From Stramonita haemastoma (Eukaryota > Mollusca > Gastropoda > Neogastropoda > Muricidae): a stretch of DNA of 11,377 bases. Location: assembly GCA_030674155.1 (NCBI GenBank), contig JASPKP010008591.1, forward strand, positions 1-11,377. The letters are read 5' to 3'. Numbering within the stretch: position 1 is the stretch's first letter; each line of letters opens with the position of its first letter. Positions 1 to 6,756 of this stretch are shown piece by piece. The notes under the pieces were generated by a model, which had not been told where the DNA came from, did no database searches, and worked only from the letters and a program-made list of their open reading frames with translations. Both the position numbers and the translations under genes were made by a program.

Positions 1-165
1 CGACCGCCAGGAAAAAACAAAAACAGACCGACAGGGCAACAGACAAAAATACAGAGAAAAAAAAGGATAGGGACTTGACAAGCCAAATCCCCCCAAATTT
101 TCCCGGGTTATTTGAAACAAGCTGGCCTTGTTTTCAGCAGTGTTTTTTTCTTGCTGCAGATCAAA

Positions 166-199
166 GGGGGGAGGGGGGAGGGAGGGGATGGGGTATGGG
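166..199 (+). other. G-run cluster with quadruplex potential
   Basis: Six runs of three or more G are separated by one to three bases, so the four-run rule for an intramolecular G-quadruplex is met on the plus strand. A second G-rich block lies at 607-632. This is sequence potential only, and it sits in the region whose homopolymer lengths are least trustworthy. Confidence 0.45.
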
Positions 200-343
200 A
201 AACCCGGGGGGGTGCTCCAAAAATCCCCAAAAATTGAAATTTTAAAAAAAGAAATCATTCTTGTCCAACAAGAAACGAGGCATTCCCCGATTTTAAAAAA
301 TTTGGGCTGGCTAGTCATTTTTAAATTAAATTTAAGCAAAGGG

Positions 344-480
344 GTTTTTTTTTTTGGGGTTTTTTTGGGTTTTGTTGGTGTGGTGTGTGTGGTTTTTTTG
401 GGGGTGTTTGTGTGTGGGTTTGTGTGGTGTTTTTTGTGGTGGGTGTGTGTGTGTGTGTTGTGTGGTTGTGGTGTAAAATT
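344..480. repeat. Degenerate GT/T-rich simple repeat
   Basis: The plus strand here has almost no A or C until about 470. It consists of T runs, G runs and short (GT)n stretches, with a cleaner GT array at 443-466. It has the composition of a decayed or misread GT microsatellite. Confidence 0.6.
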
Positions 481-732
481 TTGTGTTTTTTTGGTGAAAA
501 CACTTTAACATTATTATCACTATCTAATAAAAGGGCATAAGTGCAAACCCAAAATATGACAAATCTAAAATTAAAAATATGTACGTTTGCCCAACAACAA
601 TCAACAGGGGGGTTTGGGGGGGGGGGGGAGGTCTAAAATGTTGTCAAAACATTTTTTTAATTGGACGAATCTGTAATTCTTACCCTGGTCTAAAAAAAGA
701 TTTTTACATGATTTTGAAAATGTGAGTTTGTG

Positions 733-872
733 GTGTGTGTTGGAAAGGAAGGGGTTGTTTTTTTTTTTCTTTTATTTTTTTTCCCTTTTTTTTTGCCCCT
801 CATCCTTTGTTGTTGCCCTGTCCTGCTTTCCTTGCCTCTCGTTTCAAACCCCCCCCTCCCCCCCCCCCCCCC
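733..872 (+). repeat. Pyrimidine-rich tract ending in poly-C
   Basis: After a short G-rich lead the plus strand is dominated by T and C, with long T runs at 759-800 and a nearly pure C run at about 849-872 interrupted by a single T. The C block could form an i-motif, or a G-quadruplex on the other strand. It precedes a potential splice acceptor at 901-913, but there is no convincing exon behind it. Confidence 0.6.
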
Positions 873-889
873 ATCCATATTTTGATTTG

Positions 890-1560
890 CCATGTCGCAT
901 CTCCGTTTTTCAGAAGCCTACAAGGAGTTCACAAACGAAAGGCCGCGTGGGGCCACCAAGCCAGAGGGGCCCTGCACTTTCTGCTGGGCCCAATTTTGGT
1001 GATGTTCAGTGGTGCCTGTTCTGAGCTAACATACACAGGACACCACCTGCTAAGTCTTCTACTGAAGTCAGGTTAGTTCAGTTGCGGAGACAGACTGACT
1101 AAGATGAGACGTCCAACCGGGATGGTGACCATGTCAAAGTCCTTCCAACGGCTCTCTCCCTTGAACCTCCAATCCCGAAGACCCTGACACAAACTCATCA
1201 CAGGCACCAGATGTGAATGGGGAAACTGACACTTGAGGTCACAATGATACCAGAAGAACCCAACTCACCGAATCAGAGGCAATTTTTCTGTTATTACATG
1301 ATGATCAATGATGATCATGATGATGTAAAGATTTTTGCTATGGAAGTGTATAGGTCCAACGTGAGACTGCTTGACATGGTTGTACTCTACGCTTCCCTGT
1401 CATAAATTATCTCGGCATCAACCAGGCCCGAGAGATACAGACACCTGCAGTGTTAGGTAATTTGAACAACACTCTCAAAATCTCATTCTTAAGTAGATGA
1501 AACTCGACTGTATGATCCAAGTCTTCCCAATGAGCCCATAGTAAACCCACTCTAAGGTTA
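890..1560. other. Unassigned sequence, no confident gene
   Basis: Balanced composition, GC-richer at 940-1000. A polypyrimidine-AG that could serve as a splice acceptor ends at 913. The frame opening there stays open for about 29 codons to a TGA at 1000-1002, and a GT donor could be placed at 999. That length is expected by chance and I do not recognise the peptide. The rest of the interval contains only short frames. The part beyond about 1400 may belong to the minus-strand SINE whose head is at 1597-1670. Confidence 0.4.
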
Positions 1561-1596
1561 GAGCCAGCTGGAATCCCAAACAATCCTTATGCATCT

Positions 1597-1670
1597 CATG
1601 GAATTTGAGCCCTTCACCTTCCAGTCCGTAAACCAGGGCACTAACCACTGCGCCATGACGGCTAGTAGGC
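1597..1670 (-). mobile_element. tRNA-derived SINE head, minus strand
   Basis: On the minus strand this reads as a degenerate tRNA. An A-box-like segment (GGCGCAGTGGTTAG, plus coordinates about 1641-1654) precedes a B-box-like segment (GGGCTCAAATTCC, about 1600-1612) by roughly 45 bases. That matches the internal promoter layout of RNA polymerase III genes. The acceptor and anticodon stems are not cleanly pairable, so it is a SINE head and not a working tRNA. The body would extend towards lower coordinates, probably into 1400-1596, but I cannot place its 3' end. Confidence 0.65.
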
Positions 1671-1671
1671 A

Positions 1672-1863
1672 CACGCTTCCTTGACTGAAACTGATGATGG
1701 TTACTTCTGTTCCAGTTTCTAAAACAGCACACAATCTCAACGGAGCATCATCCTGCCCTGTCAGATTAATTCCTGCAGTGTAAACCTTAGCTGACAGAAA
1801 CATCAGCCCTGCAAACTCTACCAGTGTGTAAGAAATAACATCAGCCCCAACTTTAATCTTCAC
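1672..1863 (-). other. Open, protein-like minus-strand segment, possible old exon fragment
   Basis: The minus strand stays open for about 64 codons before running into the SINE head. The amino acids are mixed and not low complexity, including a stretch reading GADVISYTLVEFAGLMFLSA. A potential splice acceptor (pyrimidine-poor, ending CAG) lies just upstream at about 1864-1875. I do not recognise any domain. An open frame of this length is not rare by chance, so this is a weak candidate for a gene remnant or TE-derived coding fragment. The frame continuing into the SINE is certainly non-genic. Confidence 0.15.
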
Positions 1864-1869
1864 TGTGTG

Positions 1870-2460
1870 TGTACTCTATGCTTAGAACCGAAGATGATGT
1901 AAGATGTTTCTCAAAAGTAAGCTGCAACCTACACAGATCGATCGTAATTCTGACACTAACCCTCAGTCAGTGGCATGTCACTTGACACGAAGCTGCCTCA
2001 GAGTTTTTGGGAGTAATTTTACTTGTTTCTGGCTTGATTACGTAAGTTGAGGGGTAAGGTAAACAAGGGTGTTTGTAAAGTATATCAGTTTTGGTGGGAG
2101 AGAGAGAGTGGATGTGTATGGCTATGCTTGCCAAACAGGAAGAGGTATCATCATCTGGTACCTCCACCCCCATTCCTCTGTGTCTGATGCTGTGGCATGC
2201 TTCCCCTGTGAGCATCTTTCTGTCTTGAAACTGACCACCAGGATACGGCATTTCCCCTTCCTTGTTTGTTGTATGTGCAAGTGCTGCAAAATAGAGATGT
2301 TATGCCTTAGTGCTTCTGGGGGTATCATTTCAGGAAAGATCACTCACTCACTGACTCAGGACTTCCTCAGCCAGCTTGTCTTCCCACACAAACTTCTCGC
2401 GAGGGTTTTGTGATTCTAATGCTAGCCAAGGGAGTGTTATCATCGTAAGGAGAGGGGGCC
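1870..2460. other. Unassigned sequence, nothing recognised
   Basis: Balanced composition, with a short GA run near 2098-2107. Short open frames exist on both strands and overlap one another; none shows a domain, a start context or splice sites I would defend. Confidence 0.4.
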
Positions 2461-2467
2461 TGAGTTA

Positions 2468-2805
2468 TTGCAGGGGTGTGTGTATGTGTTGGCGTGTGCG
2501 CGAATGTGCGTAAAGTTTTTATTTTTTAATTTATTATTTTATTCTTTTTATATCGAGGAAAATGGGATAAGCACTCATGTGCTTTTTCATCCAGTTCCCA
2601 TGTGTATGCAGTTGTGTAATACTTTCATCTGTTCCCACCGGCACACAATGACCTACTCTTACGAAAAGCGGAAACAGGATTTAACGTGTGCACAAGATTA
2701 TGCGTGCGTTCGCACACGGGGCCATCAGTTTACAGTCTCATCCAAGGACTTTTGGGAGAGTAGAGTCAGCACTGATGTTAACTCCGGGGAAAAATCCCCT
2801 CCATA
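2468..2805 (-). mobile_element. SINE copy A with A-rich and CA-rich 3' tail
   Basis: Read on the minus strand, it begins with a short inverted G/C motif (about 2777-2800, GGGGATTTTTCCCCGG). It continues through the core GGATGAGACTGTAAAC (2728-2743) and CCGTGTGCGAAC. Next is a body matching a second copy at 8497-8745, including a 26-base block at 2588-2613 that differs at one position from 8553-8578. It ends in an A-rich segment (2514-2560) and then irregular CA-rich DNA (2468-2513). The tRNA-like head is missing or too decayed to see. This copy-to-copy match is the basis for the call. Confidence 0.65.
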
Positions 2806-2819
2806 CGTGCGTGGTGCGT

Positions 2820-3287
2820 GTGCATGCACATGCTTGCATGCATTTGAAGAATGAATTTGTAGGAGCTTTGTTGTGGTCTGAACAATGGAGACAAAAATTC
2901 TATTCAGCGAAAGAAGAAAAGCTGAGAGTTTTTGTTTGGTTTTCTTTTTGTTTTTAATCCTTTTTCCTTCCTCCATTTTATTGTCCACTGGGTCATTTTT
3001 CTTGTCTTGTTCATGTTCCTGCCTCTAGGTTTTCTTTATTAAAGAAATAAACAAAATTACTGTTTTTGTTTTTTTTTTTATTACCCTTTGTCTATCTCTA
3101 GGTTATTTCTTTTCATATTTTTTCTGTGAGTTGTTGATGTTATTGCTGATCTTTTTGTGTTTCGTTTTACATTGCTTAGGCCTTTTAAAATGTTAATTTT
3201 AACTTAGCTCCAAGTGTAAGAAAAGTGTTATTTAGTTTTCTCTTTCTTAGTTTTTTTTCTGTTCATCATTATATAATATGCTTTTAT

Positions 3288-3288
<1 letters not shown>
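2820..3288. other. T-rich unassigned sequence
   Basis: A short palindromic stretch of alternating purine and pyrimidine (about 2815-2842, containing GCATGCACATGCTTGCATGC) is followed by T-rich sequence with no usable reading frame. I see no conserved element here. Confidence 0.4.
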
Positions 3289-3318
<30 letters not shown>

Positions 3319-3382
3319 AAGAAGAGAAGAAGAAGAAGAAGAAGAAGAAGAAGAAAAAGAAGAAGAAGAAGAAGAAGAAGAA
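3289..3382 (+). repeat. (GAA)n trinucleotide array
   Basis: An unbroken purine run of about 94 bases, almost entirely GAA units. A phase shift occurs near 3323-3326 and an A-rich interruption near 3352-3358. The Glu/Arg/Lys frames through it are artefacts. Long GAA·TTC tracts can form intramolecular triplexes. Some gastropod SINEs I recall end in GAA tails, but no SINE head is visible upstream. Confidence 0.95.
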
Positions 3383-3428
<46 letters not shown>

Positions 3429-3452
3429 TATTATTATTATTATTATTATTAT
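3383..3452 (+). repeat. (ATT)n trinucleotide array
   Basis: It abuts the GAA array without spacer. About 70 bases of TAT/ATT units carry one slipped unit near 3427-3430. The Asn, Ile and Tyr homopolymer frames are artefacts of it. Confidence 0.95.
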
Positions 3453-3459
3453 CATTCAC

Positions 3460-3785
3460 ATATTTCTTTTGCTTATCTATCACTCAGTAAACAAAAGGAA
3501 TTTTTGTGTAAGTTTCTTTCAGGTGACTTTTGGTTTTGTTGTGTGAGGTCTGTTTTAGAGGTTGACATCAAAGTTGTCTTCTACTTTCATATTAAAAACT
3601 ATACACAAATAATAATAGACAATATTTCATAATAACAAGCATGCCATTTAACATAGGGATTTAAATAAAAATTGAGCACCTTGTTTTGCGTATAGTTTTT
3701 GATAGACATTTTTACCCTCCTTTGATAATGTGCATGAACATATATATGCATGTATACACGCATGCATTCTTATTCTTCCATGTTA
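3460..3785. other. AT-rich unassigned sequence
   Basis: AT-rich DNA with no defensible frame. At 3738-3766 it has an alternating purine-pyrimidine stretch (ATATATATGCATGTATAC and neighbours) leading into the CA array. Confidence 0.4.
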
Positions 3786-3788
<3 letters not shown>

Positions 3789-3862
<74 letters not shown>

Positions 3863-3890
3863 ACAACACATACACACACGCGCGTGCGCG

Positions 3891-3924
<34 letters not shown>

Positions 3925-3959
3925 ACACACACACACATACACACACATACACACACACT
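3789..3959 (+). repeat. (CA)n microsatellite with CG-alternating insert
   Basis: Two long CA blocks (3789-3878 and 3899-3959) are broken by CCCC, CAACA and ATA interruptions. Between them, 3879-3899 is almost perfect alternating CG with one T. The His-Thr and Cys-Val frames on both strands are translations of this array. It is the only long dinucleotide block in the window with CA, not GT, on the plus strand. Confidence 0.95.
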
Positions 3960-4410
3960 CAAAGAGACTGAGGCAGGCACAGACAAAATCAGGCTCACAG
4001 ATAAATGTTGTCTTTTATTTAAAAAAATAAATGAAAAGACGTTACCTAACCCACGCAAGAGTCCTGCACTCCATGAAAGAGCTCTGGAGTCTCTCGTTTC
4101 ATTCTCAATGACATCTGGTGGAACAAAACTGGATATTTTGATGATCTTTCAGGGTTAACGTGAGCACATCTGTCTGTGCGTAATGTCCTTCTATCAACAC
4201 CTGCAGGCAGGAAACTGCACACACACGCACATCAAAGAAATGTCAGTTTATTTCAGCAGTCTGTGGGATGTGAAAAAAACACAAACATACCCAGTGCAGA
4301 CAGGAGCTATTGCTCAGCACTTAATGCAGTGGTTCGACAGCTGTTCCGTGAATTGCTTGACAGATGGGGTGTGTAGGAGTCATACTTCTGGAGGAATTGA
4401 ACACTGGGAT
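3960..4410. other. Unassigned sequence between CA array and poly-A
   Basis: Balanced sequence with no recognised gene. An AATAAA sits at 4026-4031. The 3' end runs into 17 A at 4411-4427, which could be a retroposon tail, but I see no head, promoter box or target duplication. Confidence 0.35.
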
Positions 4411-4427
4411 AAAAAAAAAAAAAAAAA
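4411..4427 (+). repeat. Poly-A run of 17
   Basis: Seventeen consecutive A directly precede the 50-base tandem duplication. Origin unknown: slippage or a retroposon tail. Confidence 0.9.
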
Positions 4428-4529
4428 CGGTTGAAAAAATAAACGAATGTTATCTCTCATATTTGCATTTCTAAAAGCGGTTGAAAAAAAATAAACGAAA
4501 GTTTTTTTTCATTGCGTTTTCCAAATGAC
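4428..4529 (+). repeat. Tandem duplication of a 50-base unit
   Basis: Two adjacent units start at 4428 and 4478. Each opens with CGGTTGAAAAAA, then TAAACGAA, then a T-rich stretch. The first halves are nearly identical and the second halves have diverged. Confidence 0.75.
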
Positions 4530-4552
4530 GATGCCGGGGGTCTATCAATATA

Positions 4553-4710
4553 AATAGCATCCCCACTTTCTGGAAATTCTGTGCTAGGAATTCACGCTTT
4601 TCTATCCCTCTCTTTGTTTCTGTCATGTTTCTTATATTCCCTTTGCCTCCTTCTTGTCTATTTTCTGACTTTTTGGTCCATTCTCCTCATTTTTTTTTTC
4701 CAGAAAGACT
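4553..4710 (+). repeat. Direct repeat, left copy
   Basis: It matches 5539-5693 in the same orientation, about four bases in five by eye. The best block is GGAAATTCTGTGCTAGGAAT, and both copies end in CAGAAAGACT. Weak similarity may run on to about 4750. A TATAAATA motif lies at its left edge (4550-4557) and is absent from the right copy. No coding content. Confidence 0.75.
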
Positions 4711-4749
4711 AAAAACAATAATAATTCTGTCCCATGCCGAAGTTGTTGA

Positions 4750-5205
4750 AACACTCGCCTGTGGTATTGTAATAATGAATATGAAGATGGTCTTCCTATT
4801 CAGGGTTGACTAATTTCTCAGCTAAAAGGACAGCGGGCTAGACTGTTTTCTGTAGGTCTTATGAAAGCCATAATCATGCTGCTGTCCTTTACTAATTTAT
4901 CTCGTTAGTCATAAGATCCAAAACCATCTGAAATAAAATTAGTTTCCTTTATATCTAAGATATTTTCAGCAATTCCTTTTTAATAAGCTGTCACGTAATT
5001 CTACCATAGGTCATATTCGTTTAAAAAGTGTTTTTTTAGAAAGGTTAAAAAAATCAATTAGAGTGCATACATTTTTGGTTATCGTAGAATTTTGCACTCA
5101 GCAACGGTAAATGTACAATTTTCGGTTTTGTATGGACAAGTGTAAATGGAGTTACTTGAACATTTAGGTTCTCCCCTTGATGAACATTGAAAAAGTGGTC
5201 ATAGG
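4750..5205. other. Unassigned AT-rich sequence between direct repeats
   Basis: No open frame, RNA-like structure or known repeat is visible. Faint similarity between about 5060-5090 and 5748-5780 may mean the direct-repeat pair once extended further, but I would not rely on it. Confidence 0.35.
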
Positions 5206-5210
5206 CCAAA

Positions 5211-5440
5211 CATTGGATTGGTGGTCTAGAGGCAATATACCCCCCTACACAGCCTGAAGCGATGGTTTGATTCCCATTAATTTTTTAGCCCGAGTTTTCC
5301 CCCTTTCATTAGAATTTGAATGGTGGTCTATGTGTTACTTTTTCGGATAAGATGATAAAATAAGGTCTTTTGTTCAACACACATTCAGAGCACGTAAAGA
5401 GATCTTAGGGCAACAAAAGATTGGTTCTTGTCTGCTGTTG
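5211..5440 (+). mobile_element. tRNA-derived SINE, plus strand
   Basis: The head has an A-box-like TGGTCTAGAGG at 5222-5232 and a B-box-like GGTTTGATTCC at 5264-5274. That is one base from the classical box and at the usual spacing. After the head come a T-rich stretch and a degenerate CCCGAGTTTTCCCCC motif. A core resembling CGGATAAGATGATAAA follows at 5344-5359, then AAGGTC, CACGTAAAGAGA and GGCAACAAAAG at 5391-5419. I recall this order of blocks from gastropod SINEs. The 3' end is not clear, and no target site duplication was identified. Confidence 0.7.
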
Positions 5441-5538
5441 TCTCCCTAAAATCTCTCTACCAACATGTCTCAGTCATACAGAAGTGCAGCCATTCTGTCT
5501 GATCCTGGCCTTACTCTTGGTTCTGAAATTGTCAGCAT

Positions 5539-5693
5539 AATAGCAATCCCACCTTCCGGAAATTCTGTGCTAGGAATTCCATTTTTTAATCCCTCTCTTT
5601 GTTTCTGCCTAGTTCCTTTTCTTCTCGTCATCTTGTTCTTGTCTATTTTCTGCCTTCTTGGTCTATTCTCCAGCCTTTTCTACCAGAAAGACT
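5539..5693 (+). repeat. Direct repeat, right copy
   Basis: Right member of the pair with 4553-4710, offset by 986 bases. It lacks the TATA-like left edge. Any open frame through it is hydrophobic and T-rich because the repeat is pyrimidine-rich; I do not regard it as coding. Confidence 0.75.
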
Positions 5694-5729
5694 TTAGAGG
5701 TAACAGTTCTCTCTTACGTTGAAGTCTGA

Positions 5730-6397
5730 TTGCAAGGCATTTAATGGCAGTGCACACATTTTCATTTTCGCTCAAATGATAGACAGCAATAGTTGATGCC
5801 TGAGGGTTCCACGACGAAGAATAATATCTTTTGGTTACACTGCTATGTTCATCGCACTGTTTTGAGTTTCTTAAAAAGCTTGCTAGCTCGACAGAAAATG
5901 TCCTATAGTCATTTCGGGTGTATCCTCTGCTCTGTGGAGGACTTGCAAACAGAAATATCATTCACTGCCAGATTTTTGCTTCTGCATCACAGTTGAAACA
6001 GATGGTTATGTAACGTGTTCTCCGAAGGAGCTGAAAGCTACACAGGATATCCAGTCCTCATTATTGCCTCCTTTCAAAGGTAGAATGTGGCACTTTACCC
6101 TAAAGTGATGAAGTGCTTGTGATGCTTTCCTCTGGCTTGCTCACACGGCCAGCAAGCCAAGATAAACAATGTTGTTTGTAAGTAACAGGTTTGGGAATGA
6201 GAGTTGGTGTTTATGTTTACCTCCACCAGACAGAGAGAAGTGTCTTCAGGGGGTGAGTATACACCCAGTTTTTCTGTGTTTGGATCTCATGGCTGGCTCA
6301 CATGCAAGTGTCTTCTGTCTGAAGCCAACACAAAATTATGGGTGTTTTTTCTCTTTTCTCTATGTGCAACCAGTCTGCAAGACAGGTATTAAGCCTT
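5730..6397. other. Unassigned sequence
   Basis: Balanced sequence containing several overlapping short frames on both strands, none with a recognisable domain or splice context. Nothing else stands out. Confidence 0.4.
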
Positions 6398-6402
6398 TAA
6401 CA

Positions 6403-6559
6403 CATTTGCAGTTAGCTCAGCTGGGTGAACTGGGGGACCGTACTGAAGCCAAGGCAAACGAATGGTCATTCATCCACTTGGTAACCACGCTCAATACTGC
6501 TTAACCTTGGCTTGGGGAGAGTGAGTGCTCTGATCACTGAGCTATCCCGTCCCCCACCC
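6403..6559 (-). mobile_element. tRNA/5S-like SINE head, inverted copy
   Basis: On the minus strand it reads GGGGGACGGGATAGCTCAGTG (positions 6555 downwards), a tRNA A-box-like leader. It is followed at 6513-6446 by a segment bounded by AAGCCAAGG and CCTTGGCTT. Inside lie GGTTAAGCAGTATTGAGCGTG and a degraded GTGGATGAATGACC, which line up with the A box and C box of 5S rRNA. It ends with a stretch matching 11023-11060 of the other copy. The corresponding tail lies at 6560-6706 but on the opposite strand, so the element is internally inverted. Confidence 0.75.
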
Positions 6560-6704
6560 ATGGTTACCTGCTTCTTTAGGGACACTGAAGGTACTGCAGC
6601 GATGAAGACGAGATGAAAATCATCTTCGAAGTGCTGGCCCCTAGAGAAGCTGAGGTCTCTGACACCTCACTCTCCAATGAATGCATAGGTTATGGGAACG
6701 CCTT

Positions 6705-6706
<2 letters not shown>
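6560..6706 (+). mobile_element. Tail of the inverted tRNA/5S-like SINE
   Basis: It matches 11059-11210 in the plus orientation. Shared blocks are TACCTgcttCTTTAGGG, GAAGGTA.tGCAGCGA, TGCTGGCCCCTA, GAAGCTGAGGTCT and TAGGTTATGGGA. It contains one copy of the 73-base tail unit that is doubled in the other element. It runs directly into the poly-C/T tract. Confidence 0.75.
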
Positions 6707-6737
<31 letters not shown>

Positions 6738-6747
6738 TTTTTTTTTT
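6707..6747 (+). repeat. C31-T10 homopolymer tract
   Basis: Thirty-one consecutive C followed by ten T, beginning exactly where the SINE tail (CCTTTG) ends. It probably grew by slippage from the CCTTT-type tail. The opposite strand is a 31-base G run. True length is uncertain because such runs are hard to sequence. Confidence 0.9.
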
Positions 6748-6756
6748 ACCTAACAA

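Larger units (their letters stand above)
1..700. other. Homopolymer-inflated low-complexity region, no gene
   Basis: Runs of A, T, G and C of four to thirteen bases follow one another almost without break. At 344-500 the sequence is a degenerate GT/T/G mixture, and 607-632 is nearly all G. No credible reading frame is present: the open frames here are translations of GT or G runs. The texture differs from the balanced sequence after 890. It could be decayed (GT)n DNA or a stretch of poor consensus with length errors in homopolymers; I cannot tell which from one sequence. Confidence 0.6.

Noticed and set aside
2069..2413. A 114-codon plus-strand frame as a gene
   Set aside because: It overlaps equally long frames on the minus strand, shows no domain or splice context, and has an amino-acid mix typical of random translation.
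3228..3490. CRISPR-like or minisatellite array
   Set aside because: The periodicity is three bases with no spacers; these are GAA and ATT trinucleotide arrays.
3712..4158. Several 70-140 residue His-Thr and Cys-Val open frames on both strands
   Set aside because: They are six-frame translations of the CA array and its short flanks; low complexity and present in every frame.
4550..4557. TATAAATA as a gene promoter
   Set aside because: No coding sequence, initiator or transcript evidence downstream; it lies at the edge of a diverged repeat whose partner lacks it.
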